From an uncultured Oscillospiraceae bacterium (GTDB lineage Bacteria; Bacillota; Clostridia; Oscillospirales; Oscillospiraceae): a stretch of 14,027 nucleotides of DNA. The stretch's first letter is position 1. Each line of letters starts with the position of its first letter. Of the stretch, positions 4,853-12,130 are shown in pieces. The notes under the pieces are model-generated. The model did no database searches and was not told the origin of the DNA. It saw only the letters and a list, made by a program, of their open reading frames with translations. The position numbers and the translations under genes are program-made. The stretch covers positions 1 to 14,027 of the forward strand of contig CAKTUT010000028.1 of NCBI GenBank assembly GCA_934621665.1. The letters are read 5' to 3'.

Positions 4853-7177
4853 TTAAATGTGCCAAATCTCTTCGGCGTACTGCCGAATGGTGCGGTCGGA
4901 CGAGAACTTGCCCGCCGAGGCGGTATTCTCCAGACACTTGCGGCCGAAGGCCAGCCGGTCGCGGTAATCGCGGTTGGCGCGCAGTCTTGCCTGCTGATAC
5001 GAGGCAAAATCATACAGTGTAAAGTAGTGGTCGGCGCGATGCCAGTTTGCACCGTCAAGCAGCGCTTCATACAGCTCGCGCTGCTCGTCGTCGGTTGCAA
5101 CTGTTCCGTCAATCAGCGTATCCACCGCGCGGCGCAGGTTTGCGTCCTGCTCATAAAGATCGCGCGCACAATAGCTCTCACGGATGGCGTCCAGCTGTTC
5201 CACCGTTGCACCGAAAATATAGTTGTTTTCCGCACCCGCCTGCTCCACGATTTCCACGTTTGCGCCGTCCATTGTGCCAAGCGTAACTGCGCCGTTGAGC
5301 ATCAGCTTCATGTTGCCCGTGCCAGAGGCCTCTGTACCGGCAGGCGAAATCTGCTCAGAGATGTCAGCGGCGGGGATAATATGCTCGGCATACGAGCAGT
5401 TATAGTTCTGTACAAACACCACCTGAAGCCGGTCGCGCGTCTGCGCGTCGGCGTTGACAAGACGTGCCACGCGATTGATGTAGCGGATAATCGCCTTGGC
5501 GCGGCGATAGCCGGGGGCTGCCTTTGCGCCAAAGATAACTGCCGTGGGCGTAAAGTCGGTCAGGCTGCCATCTTTCAGCCGCAGATAGATATCCATGACG
5601 GAAAGTGCGTTCATCAGCTGCCGCTTATACTCGTGCAGGCGCTTGACCTGTACGTCAAAGATAAAGCCCGGATTCAGCATCACGCCCTCGCGTTGCGCAA
5701 TTACGGCGCACAGCTGGCGCTTCTTTTCCAGCTTGATGGCGTTAAACTCCTTGACGACCATGTCGTCAATTTTATCCTTGAGCGCTGACAGACGGTCAAG
5801 GTCGGTCAAGAAGCCGCCGCCGATGCGGCTTTCAATCAGACCGCACAGTTCGGGATTGCAAAGCCCCAGCCAGCGGCGCGGCGTAATACCGTTCGTCTTG
5901 TTCTGGAAGCGTTCGGGATAGACGGCATACCAGTCCTTGAAGAGGTCTTTTTTCAAAATTTCCGAGTGAATCTCGGCCACGCCGTTGACGGCGCTGGACA
6001 CATAGACGGAAAGATCCGCCATATTGACCGTGCCGTTGTGAATGATGGCAAGATTCGTTCCGGGCAGCTCACGGTGCAGGCGCTCGTCAATTTTCTCAAT
6101 GATCGTGCAGATTTCCGGCACAACCGATCGCAGCAGCTCCATATCCCACTTTTCCAGCGCCTCAATCATAACGGTGTGGTTTGTGTAGGAAAATACCTTT
6201 GCCGCGATGTGGAACGCCGCCTCAAAATCCATGCCCTCATCCATCAAAAGGCGGATGAGCTCCGGGATGGACATGGCTGGGTGCGTGTCGTTCAGCTGGA
6301 TGGCCGTAAACTCCGCCAGCCGGTACAGATCGTCGCCGTGCGCCGAGCGGTAGTCCCGCAGAATATCCTGAAGCGATGCGCTGGAGAGCACATACTGCTG
6401 ACGGATGCGCAGGCGCTTGCCGTCGGGTGTGGAGTCGTTGGGATACAGCACGCGCGTGATGTCCTCGGCGCGGTTTTTGCTTTCAATCGCGCCGTCATAG
6501 TCCTGATTGTTGAACGCATCAAAGTCCAGCTCCTGCTCGGCCTCGCACTGCCACAGGCGGAGCGTGCCGATGGTGTCGGTCTCATAGCCGATTACCGGCA
6601 TATCATACGGCACGGCCACAACGGTCTGGTCAGCAAACTTTACGCGCACAGCGCGCTTGTCGCGGCGGTGACTCCATGGGTCGCCGTATTTTGTCCAGTC
6701 GTCGGCGTTTTCGCGCTGGCTGCCGTCGCGGTCAAAGCTCTGGCGGAACAGGCCAAAACGGTAGCGCAGTCCATAGCCCGTCAAAGGCAGGTCGCACGTG
6801 GCGGCGCTGTCAAGGAAGCACGCGGCCAAGCGGCCAAGGCCGCCGTTACCAAGCGCGGCGTCCTCAATTTCCTCCAGACACGCAAGGTCAACGCCCTTTT
6901 CGGCAAATGCTGCGCGGATTGGCTCAAGAATACCCATGTTGAACAGATTATTATAGATCAGCCGTCCCACCAGATACTCGGCAGAAAAATAGAACGCGCG
7001 GCGGCCCTGTGCCTGACGGCGGCGGGTCTCGGTCCAGTTTTCGCTGCATTCCATCATCAGCGCCGCGCCAAGACACTCATGCAGCCGCTCGGGGCTGGTC
7101 TGCTGAAGCGTCTCGTCGTGCCGCAGGCGGACAAGCGCCTCGGTTTGCAGGACAATCTTGTTGACGTCATAGCTCAT
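4853..7177 (-). CDS. glgP: Glycogen/maltodextrin phosphorylase
   Basis: A 774-residue GT35 phosphorylase that releases glucose-1-phosphate from non-reducing ends of alpha-1,4-glucans using phosphate and pyridoxal phosphate. The PLP lysine is K624 in GTEASGTGNMK. The glycine-rich LGNGGLGRLAACFLDS block, QLNDTHPAM, NGITPRRW and HEYKRQL are all present, and the length is normal for bacterial members. I chose the ATG at 7177 (MSYDVNKIVLQTEA) because GGGAG lies 9 bases upstream and the extra 22 residues from the ATG at 7243 look like leader sequence with palindromes, not protein. It follows malQ on the same strand 81 bp later but has a near-perfect promoter of its own, so both joint and separate transcription are likely. 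Together the two enzymes degrade maltodextrins or glycogen. The symbol could equally be malP, since substrate preference is not visible. Confidence 0.95.
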   Translation of the reverse strand: MSYDVNKIVLQTEALVRLRHDETLQQTSPERLHECLGAALMMECSENWTETRRRQAQGRRAFYFSAEYLVGRLIYNNLFNMGILEPIRAAFAEKGVDLACLEEIEDAALGNGGLGRLAACFLDSAATCDLPLTGYGLRYRFGLFRQSFDRDGSQRENADDWTKYGDPWSHRRDKRAVRVKFADQTVVAVPYDMPVIGYETDTIGTLRLWQCEAEQELDFDAFNNQDYDGAIESKNRAEDITRVLYPNDSTPDGKRLRIRQQYVLSSASLQDILRDYRSAHGDDLYRLAEFTAIQLNDTHPAMSIPELIRLLMDEGMDFEAAFHIAAKVFSYTNHTVMIEALEKWDMELLRSVVPEICTIIEKIDERLHRELPGTNLAIIHNGTVNMADLSVYVSSAVNGVAEIHSEILKKDLFKDWYAVYPERFQNKTNGITPRRWLGLCNPELCGLIESRIGGGFLTDLDRLSALKDKIDDMVVKEFNAIKLEKKRQLCAVIAQREGVMLNPGFIFDVQVKRLHEYKRQLMNALSVMDIYLRLKDGSLTDFTPTAVIFGAKAAPGYRRAKAIIRYINRVARLVNADAQTRDRLQVVFVQNYNCSYAEHIIPAADISEQISPAGTEASGTGNMKLMLNGAVTLGTMDGANVEIVEQAGAENNYIFGATVEQLDAIRESYCARDLYEQDANLRRAVDTLIDGTVATDDEQRELYEALLDGANWHRADHYFTLYDFASYQQARLRANRDYRDRLAFGRKCLENTASAGKFSSDRTIRQYAEEIWHI

Positions 7178-7206
7178 AAAAACATACTCCCAGTTTATGC
7201 TCAGTT

Positions 7207-7243
7207 TGTGCGATTTCACATGGAAATCCCGTGCGATACGCAC
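7207..7243 (-). promoter_or_regulatory. glgP leader with alternative stem-loops or operators
   Basis: Two small hairpins lie in the untranslated leader: GTGCG with CGCAC around three bases (7231-7243), and GATTTC with GAAATC around five (7212-7228). The block CGCACA occurs twice in the transcript, so the first TGTGCG can pair with either copy, giving mutually exclusive folds. TGTG and CACA at 7207-7220 also form a loose dyad that a repressor could bind. It matches no riboswitch I know. Confidence 0.3.
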
Positions 7244-7257
7244 ATTTTTATTGCCTA

Positions 7258-7285
7258 ATTATACTCTTCCGGCGCGGCTTGTCAA
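7258..7285 (-). promoter_or_regulatory. Near-consensus sigma-A promoter of glgP inside the end of malQ
   Basis: TTGACA (7285-7280) and TATAAT (7263-7258) match both consensus hexamers exactly, with a 16-bp spacer. The -35 encodes Leu-Thr of MalQ (residues 486-487), and the malQ stop codon TAA is inside the -10 box. Confidence 0.75.
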
Positions 7286-8740
7286 GTCTGCAATCCGTGT
7301 GGCAAGCGGCGCGGTCAATTGCCCCGGCACAAGACGCCAGCGCCAGTTCCGCTCGTTCATCACGCCGGGCTCATTCATGCGAGCCGCCGCGCCAAGACGC
7401 AGATAGTCCTGCATCTGCGCAATGAACAGCCCTGCCTTTGACTGCATTCCCGCGTCCAGAATCCCGTCCGCCAGATCGTCCGATGGCTTCAGGCGCAGAT
7501 AGCGCCGCGCATAGCTGCGGCTTGCGGGGGACATCTCCTCGCAGAACTGCGAAAGCGTCTGGTTGTCGTGCGTGCCGGTATAGCAGATGCACGTCTCGCC
7601 GAAGCGGCGCGGCAGATAGTCGCTTTTCTCCGACGGATCAAACGCAAATTCCAGCACTTTCATCCCCGGAAAGCCAGAATCCCGCACCAGCCGCCGCACG
7701 GCGGGCGTTAAAAAGCCCAGATCCTCGGCCACAAACTGCGTCTGCGGGAATGACGCTTTCAGCGCGTCAATCAGCGCCATGCCCGGTCCTTTTACCCAGC
7801 GGCCGCAGCGCGCGGTACGGTTTTGCGCCGGAATACTCCAATAGCTGCTGATGCCGCGGAAGTGGTCGATGCGCACCGCGTCAAAACGCGCAGCCGCCGC
7901 ACCCGCGCGGCGAAGCCACCATGCATAGCTATCCCTCGCCATGCATTCCCAGTCATAGAGCGGATTGCCCCAATACTGACCCGTGCGGCTGAAGCCATCG
8001 GGCGGACAGCCCGCCACGGCGCGCAGACGGCGCGTGCGCGTCAGCTGGAACATCTCGGGATTTGCCCATACGTCCACGCTGTCATACGGCACATAGATCG
8101 GCAGATCGCCCAGGATTTTAACGTTTTTCGCCCGGGCGTAGTCATGCAGTGCGCGCCACTGCACGTCAAATACATACTGTATGAATCGCTCGTATTCCAT
8201 TTCCTCATGGAGCTCTGCCGCATAGCGCGCGCACGCGTCCGCGCGGTGCAGCCGAAGCGCCTGCGGCCAGCAGCTCCACGGTGCGCCGGAAAAATGCGCC
8301 TTGAGCGCCATAAACAGTGCGTGCTCCGACAGCCACGCGTCGTTCCTTTCACAAAAATCCCGATAGTCCGCCGGTATTTGCTGCCGGAACGCAGCAAACG
8401 CCTGTTTCAGCAGCTTTGGCCGCTCACGATAGAGCAGGCTGTAGTCCGTCTGTGATGCGTCCGCGCCCCAGTCTATGCGCTGCACATCCTCGCGGCGCAG
8501 CCACCCGGCCTCCACAAGCCCCTCGGGGTCGATAAAATAGGGATTTCCTGCATATGACGACGGCGACTGATACGGTGAATCGCCATAGCCTGTCGGCCCG
8601 ACGGGCAAAATCTGCCACCAGCGCTGTCCGGCTGCGTGCAGAAAGTCCACAAACGCGCGCGCCGCGCCGCCGAGATTCCCTACGCCGTAGTCTGACGGCA
8701 GGGAAGAAATATGCAGAAGAATTCCGCTGCTTCGTTCCAT
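7259..8740 (-). CDS. malQ: 4-alpha-glucanotransferase (amylomaltase)
   Basis: A 493-residue GH77 enzyme that transfers alpha-1,4-glucan segments between maltooligosaccharides, releasing glucose and making longer chains for phosphorylase. The three catalytic acids are visible: nucleophile D292 in RIDHFRG, acid/base E339 in VAEDLG, and D392 in THDNQT. The N-terminal GILLHISSLPSDYGVGNLG and the WWQILPVGPTGYGDSPYQ block are standard, and length is typical. The ATG at 8740 (MERSSGILLH) has GGGGGA four bases upstream; a 35-residue longer form from 8845 would begin upstream of the promoter. Its stop codon overlaps the -10 of the glgP promoter. It is divergent from yesL with a 162-bp shared intergenic region, and its promoter spacer contains a 12-bp palindrome suggesting repressor control. 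Confidence 0.95.
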   Translation of the reverse strand: MERSSGILLHISSLPSDYGVGNLGGAARAFVDFLHAAGQRWWQILPVGPTGYGDSPYQSPSSYAGNPYFIDPEGLVEAGWLRREDVQRIDWGADASQTDYSLLYRERPKLLKQAFAAFRQQIPADYRDFCERNDAWLSEHALFMALKAHFSGAPWSCWPQALRLHRADACARYAAELHEEMEYERFIQYVFDVQWRALHDYARAKNVKILGDLPIYVPYDSVDVWANPEMFQLTRTRRLRAVAGCPPDGFSRTGQYWGNPLYDWECMARDSYAWWLRRAGAAAARFDAVRIDHFRGISSYWSIPAQNRTARCGRWVKGPGMALIDALKASFPQTQFVAEDLGFLTPAVRRLVRDSGFPGMKVLEFAFDPSEKSDYLPRRFGETCICYTGTHDNQTLSQFCEEMSPASRSYARRYLRLKPSDDLADGILDAGMQSKAGLFIAQMQDYLRLGAAARMNEPGVMNERNWRWRLVPGQLTAPLATRIADLTSRAGRV

Positions 8741-8792
8741 GTTTTCCCCCACAATCGGACGGGATACCGCCCCATGTATTTCTCTTTTCCCT

Positions 8793-8820
8793 ATTATATT
8801 CGATTTTATAAAATGAGCAA
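8793..8820 (-). promoter_or_regulatory. malQ promoter with 12-bp palindrome in the spacer
   Basis: TTGCTC (8820-8815), 16 bp, then TATAAT (8798-8793). The perfect palindrome ATTTTATAAAAT (8803-8814) starts next to the -35 and fills 12 of the 16 spacer bases, a classic place for an operator. AT-rich spacers can form such palindromes by chance. Confidence 0.6.
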
Positions 8821-8839
8821 GTAAAATTGCCGGTTCGGT

Positions 8840-8868
8840 TTGCAAAGCATCGCGCTTTTTGCTACAAT
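8840..8868 (+). promoter_or_regulatory. Sigma-A-type promoter of yesL-regulator pair
   Basis: TTGCAA (8840-8845), 17 bp, TACAAT (8863-8868). Transcription should start near 8875, with TGGAGG (8888-8893) as ribosome binding site before the ATG at 8903. It is back to back with the malQ promoter, 19 bp between the -35 boxes. Confidence 0.65.
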
Positions 8869-8902
8869 AAAAAGAAATTGTGCTGTTTGGAGGCCTCTAT
8901 AC

Positions 8903-9571
8903 ATGAACCGTCTATTTAATCTGGATTCGCCGATTATGCAATTTCTCTCCCGCGTAGCGGATCTGGTGATTCTGAATCTGCTGTGGCTGGTGCTCTGCGT
9001 GCCCATCATTACGGCGGGCGCCGCCACCACGGCGCTGTATCGCGTGTGTCTTGACATGGCCGCCGAGAGCGACAGCGGCATTGTGTCCACGTTCTTCCGC
9101 ACGTTCAAGCGCGAGTTTAAGCCCGCCACGCTCACGTGGCTGGTGCTGCTTGTGCCGACGATTCTGTGTGCGCTCAACATCTGGCTGCTGCTTTCCGGCG
9201 CGCTGAACGCGTCCATCATCATGCCAGCCATTTGCCTGCTGCCGCTGCTGATTCTGGTGTTTGTCTATGCGTATGTGTTTGGCTATATCGCGCTGTTTGA
9301 AAATGGCGTCTGGCAGACGCTGCGCAATGCGCTTCTGCTGAGCATTGCGAATCTGCCGCGCACGCTTTTGATGAGTCTGCTGAACCTGATTCCCGTGATT
9401 TGGCTGCTGATCCATCCGGTGTCGTTTTTGCGCGTTGGCATCATATGGATTCTCATCGGCTTTGCGCTGACGGCGTATGTCAACGCGCGGATTTTGCGCA
9501 AGGTCTTTACCAAGTTCTCGCCCGAGCTTGCCGAGCGCGATCAGGCCGGCCGCGGCGGAGAAGAATCGTAA
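8903..9571 (+). CDS. YesL family (DUF624) membrane protein
   Basis: A 222-residue integral membrane protein of the DUF624/YesL family, which is usually found near carbohydrate uptake or polysaccharide-use genes in Firmicutes but has no proven biochemical role. The N-terminus FNLDSPIMQFLSRVADLVILNLLWLVLCVPIITAGAA is diagnostic: the family starts with a short soluble stretch, then a helix ending in the P-x-x-T-x-GA turn. Membrane helices are near residues 21-40, 77-98, 105-129, 156-171 and 177-195. The ATG at 8903 has TGGAGG nine bases upstream; an in-frame ATG at 8840 lies in the promoter. The next gene begins 3 bp after the stop, so the two are almost certainly co-transcribed. Lying opposite malQ-glgP fits a link to glucan metabolism, by context only. 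Confidence 0.85.
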   Translation: MNRLFNLDSPIMQFLSRVADLVILNLLWLVLCVPIITAGAATTALYRVCLDMAAESDSGIVSTFFRTFKREFKPATLTWLVLLVPTILCALNIWLLLSGALNASIIMPAICLLPLLILVFVYAYVFGYIALFENGVWQTLRNALLLSIANLPRTLLMSLLNLIPVIWLLIHPVSFLRVGIIWILIGFALTAYVNARILRKVFTKFSPELAERDQAGRGGEES

Positions 9572-9574
9572 GCG

Positions 9575-10696
9575 ATGGAGCTTGCGGGCTATCTCATCCG
9601 CGCCGAGCGTCTGTGCCGCGGATGGAGTCAGAGCGGACTTTGCCGAGGCATCTGCGCCGCATCCTATCTTTCAAAGCTTGAGCAGGGCAAGGCACAGGCA
9701 TCGGAAGAGATCGTCCGGCAGCTGTTTGCGCGGTTGGATCTTTCCTATGACGCTGCGCCGGAGGTGTGCCAGACGCTGGACGTGTGCCGCGAAGCGCTCT
9801 TTTCCGGCGCGAACGAGCAGTTTGCGACACAGTTCCAGACGCTTCTGCCACAGGCAGATACGCTCCGGCGAAGCGTACTGGCGGCGGACTTCCTGCTGCT
9901 GAACGCGTTCTATAACGACGAGACAAAGCCGCTTGAGGCGGAGATTGAGCCATTTTTGACACAGCCGCAGCTTGCCATGCAGCGTGCGCTCCAGCTGAAC
10001 TTTTCTGCGGCGCTTGCGCTTGACCCGCAGCCGTTTTACCGGATGATGGAGGGCGTTGTCAGCTATCGCAAAGGCGGCTATGCTGCGGCGGTGGAGTCGC
10101 TTCAGCGCGCATACACGGCGGCAAGCGAACAGGGGCTTGTCCCGCTGATGCTGCTGTGCAGGGTGTATCTTGGCAACTGCTATTCCGATCAGGGCAACTG
10201 TGAGCAGCTGCGCATGCACTACACTGTAGCGCTGCGCCTCGCCAAGGCGCTCGGAGACCACGAGATGCTGCGCGCGATCGACTACAACATCTATTCCAGC
10301 GCACTTGAGCAGGGCGATATCGAGCTGGCGCTGCGCTATTTCGCCTCGCTTTCGCAGCCGACGGTGATGGAGCTTCACAAGCTTGCTATCTGCTACGAAA
10401 AGCTTGGCCAGACAGCCAACGCGCTGCGCGTGCTGGATGACGCGGAGCTTCTTTGTGCAGATGATACACGCGCGCCGCTGGCGCGCGAGATGCTGGCGCT
10501 TGTCCGCTTCCGTGCGGCGCATCCGGACTATCTGCATCTGCCGGAGTACGGCGCGCTGCTGTGCCAGACGTTTGAACAGATCCGCGAAACACTCCCCATG
10601 GGCTATACACGATTTCACCTGCCATGGATGCTGGAATGGTATCAGGCCTCGCGTCAATACCGTCAGGCGTTCCACCTTTTGAAGAGCTTTCCTTAA
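9575..10696 (+). CDS. XRE-type transcriptional regulator with TPR-like C-terminal region
   Basis: A 373-residue protein. Residues 3-57 are an XRE helix-turn-helix (IRAERLCRGWSQSGLCRGIC, then SYLSKLEQGKAQAS), with the usual glutamine and the SYLSKLE recognition segment. The remaining ~300 residues are alpha-helical with repeated Ala/Leu-rich helix pairs (for example 150-185 and 185-225) consistent with tetratricopeptide repeats. This architecture is shared with RRNPP-type peptide-responsive regulators, but no small secreted-peptide gene follows it: the next 110 bp hold a terminator and the MFS leader. It is 3 bp after yesL and has no clear ribosome binding site at standard distance (GGAG 9557-9560 is 14 bases away), so translational coupling is likely. 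Targets are unknown; yesL, malQ and glgP are candidates by position. Helix boundaries are my estimate. Confidence 0.82.
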   Translation: MELAGYLIRAERLCRGWSQSGLCRGICAASYLSKLEQGKAQASEEIVRQLFARLDLSYDAAPEVCQTLDVCREALFSGANEQFATQFQTLLPQADTLRRSVLAADFLLLNAFYNDETKPLEAEIEPFLTQPQLAMQRALQLNFSAALALDPQPFYRMMEGVVSYRKGGYAAAVESLQRAYTAASEQGLVPLMLLCRVYLGNCYSDQGNCEQLRMHYTVALRLAKALGDHEMLRAIDYNIYSSALEQGDIELALRYFASLSQPTVMELHKLAICYEKLGQTANALRVLDDAELLCADDTRAPLAREMLALVRFRAAHPDYLHLPEYGALLCQTFEQIRETLPMGYTRFHLPWMLEWYQASRQYRQAFHLLKSFP

Positions 10697-10720
10697 TACT
10701 GTCGCTTAAGAGGAATTTAA

Positions 10721-10757
10721 CCCCTTGTTCCGGCTCGAATTTTCCCGGAACAAGGGG
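10721..10757 (+). terminator. Intrinsic terminator of the yesL-regulator operon
   Basis: A perfect 13-bp stem, CCCCTTGTTCCGG (10721-10733) with 10745-10757, around an 11-base loop, followed by ATTTCCTTTCC. The U-tract is interrupted, but the stem stability and position 24 bases after the stop codon support termination before the MFS gene. Confidence 0.75.
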
Positions 10758-10806
10758 ATTTCCTTTCCTCACGACGCGTGCTATGCTGTTTGTGAGGTGA
10801 GGGAAA

Positions 10807-12039
10807 ATGAAGAAAACACTCTGGACGGAGAATTTTATCCGCATCACGCTTGCCACCGCGCTTGGCGCAACGGGCGGGATTATCAGCGGCTTTGCGCTGT
10901 CGTTTCTTGTTTTTGACGAGACGGGCAGCACGCTTGCCGCAGCGCTGACGGTGGCAATTCAGCTGTGTCCCAGCTTGATTCTACCGCTTTTTATCGCGCC
11001 GGCGATGGATCGGCTGCCGCGCAAGCCGTTTCTGGTGGGCGGCGACGTGGTAAACGGCATTTTATACGCGGCGGCGGGCGCGTTTTTGCTGCGCTTTCCG
11101 TTTTCGTACACGGCGTATCTTGGATTTTCACTGCTGCTCGCGTGTTTGAGCGCGTTTGATGAGCTGGCCTATACCAGCTTTTATCCGCAGCTGCTGTCCG
11201 AGGGCTTTGAGGAAAAGGGCTATACCGTCTCATCCATGCTCTATCCGGTGCTAAAGGTACTGATGATGCCACTGGCGGCAGTGCTGTACCGCACGTTTGG
11301 CGTGGCAAAGCTGCTGCTTTTGCAGGCGGCGCTGTCGCTGCTGGCCGCCGCGATTGAAAGCCGCATTCGCGTGACGGAGACGCCGCGCGCGGCAGAGGAG
11401 CGATATACTCCGCGCGCATGGCTGCGCGATCTGCGCGAGGCCGCCGCATATCTGCGGCAGGAAAAGGGGCTTCGCAGCATCTATGCCTACAGCGCCGTGA
11501 CAAACGGGATGGCATATGGCTACTCACCGCTGATTATTGCGTTTTTCCGTGTTGCGCCGGGGCTTACAATGACGATGTACTCCTTTTTCTCCGTGGCGGA
11601 GTTTGCCGGGCGGACGCTTGGCGGCGCGGTGCGCTACCGCTGGAGCATCAAGCCGGAAAAGCGCTTTGCGTTTATCTTTTCGGTCTATCAGTTCTATGAA
11701 ACCATGGACGCGTGCCTTTTGTGGCTTCCGTATCCGCTGATGCTCGTCAACCGCGCTGTGTGCGGCTTTCTTGGCATCAACAGCGCCACCATCCGGCAGT
11801 CGGCGGTGCAGCGGTATCTGCCCGAGCAGCTGCGCGCCCGGATTAACGCGTTTGAGAGCATGCTCCTGACCGCCGCGGGGAGTGTTTTGTCGCTTGGCGT
11901 GGGAGCGCTCGGCGAGGTGCTGGACTATCGCGTGTGCATGACGATCTGCGGCATTGTGACGATTCTGGTGTGCTTTTTGACGGTTTTTCGCAATCGAAAG
12001 GACGTAAAACGCGTTCTTGCCTATCAGCAGCAGGCATAA
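10807..12039 (+). CDS. MFS transporter, probable efflux permease
   Basis: A 410-residue polytopic protein of the major facilitator superfamily with hydrophobic segments over the full length, in two halves joined by a charged loop (about residues 190-222, ESRIRVTETPRAAEERYTPR). The N-terminal half has DRLPRKPFLVGGD, a form of the MFS motif A between helices 2 and 3 (family pattern G-x-x-x-D-R-x-G-R-R/K), with A-x-x-D-R-L-P-R-K here. The overall look (F-I-R-I-T-L-A-T start, single-domain proton-coupled antiporter) resembles MFS_3-type exporters in Firmicutes. The substrate is not predictable. GAGGTGAGGG ends 3 bases before the ATG. A weak -10 (TATGCT, 10782-10787) has no good -35. It is separated from the upstream operon by a terminator and from the downstream deacylase by 91 bp with that gene's own promoter. 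Confidence 0.85.
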   Translation: MKKTLWTENFIRITLATALGATGGIISGFALSFLVFDETGSTLAAALTVAIQLCPSLILPLFIAPAMDRLPRKPFLVGGDVVNGILYAAAGAFLLRFPFSYTAYLGFSLLLACLSAFDELAYTSFYPQLLSEGFEEKGYTVSSMLYPVLKVLMMPLAAVLYRTFGVAKLLLLQAALSLLAAAIESRIRVTETPRAAEERYTPRAWLRDLREAAAYLRQEKGLRSIYAYSAVTNGMAYGYSPLIIAFFRVAPGLTMTMYSFFSVAEFAGRTLGGAVRYRWSIKPEKRFAFIFSVYQFYETMDACLLWLPYPLMLVNRAVCGFLGINSATIRQSAVQRYLPEQLRARINAFESMLLTAAGSVLSLGVGALGEVLDYRVCMTICGIVTILVCFLTVFRNRKDVKRVLAYQQQA

Positions 12040-12063
12040 TTTGTGCTGAATTCACAGTAAATA

Positions 12064-12092
12064 TTGCATTTTTCTCCATTTCCGTTTAGAAT
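12064..12092 (+). promoter_or_regulatory. Sigma-A-type promoter of the D-amino-acid deacylase gene
   Basis: TTGCAT (12064-12069), 17 bp, TAGAAT (12087-12092). The expected start near 12099 falls inside the loop of the inverted repeat described separately, and GAGGCG (12120-12125) is the ribosome binding site, five bases before the ATG. Confidence 0.65.
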
Positions 12093-12120
12093 AGCGTTGG
12101 ACGCTATTCCATTGGAAATG
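12077..12120. promoter_or_regulatory. Nested dyad covering the -10 and start site of the deacylase gene
   Basis: Inner arms GAATAGCG (12089-12096) and CGCTATTC (12102-12109) are perfect around TTGGA. Outer arms CATTTCC (12077-12083) and GGAAATG (12114-12120) are also perfect and nearly centred on the same axis. The inner dyad overlaps the -10 box, as expected of a repressor site; the outer left arm lies in the promoter spacer and would not be transcribed, which argues for DNA binding rather than an RNA fold. Confidence 0.5.
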
Positions 12121-12130
12121 AGGCGACACA

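Noticed and set aside
5966..7258. 430-codon open frame on the plus strand, antisense to glgP
   Set aside because: It mirrors glgP codons in GC-rich DNA, has no ribosome binding site or promoter, and its translation has no recognisable domain.
9671..10675. 334-codon minus-strand frame antisense to the XRE regulator
   Set aside because: Rich in Arg/Gln/His with no domain pattern and no start signals, while the plus strand encodes a clear HTH.
10725..10916. Small frame between the XRE regulator and the MFS gene as a signalling-peptide gene
   Set aside because: It starts within the terminator stem and overlaps the MFS gene; it has no signal peptide or ribosome binding site.
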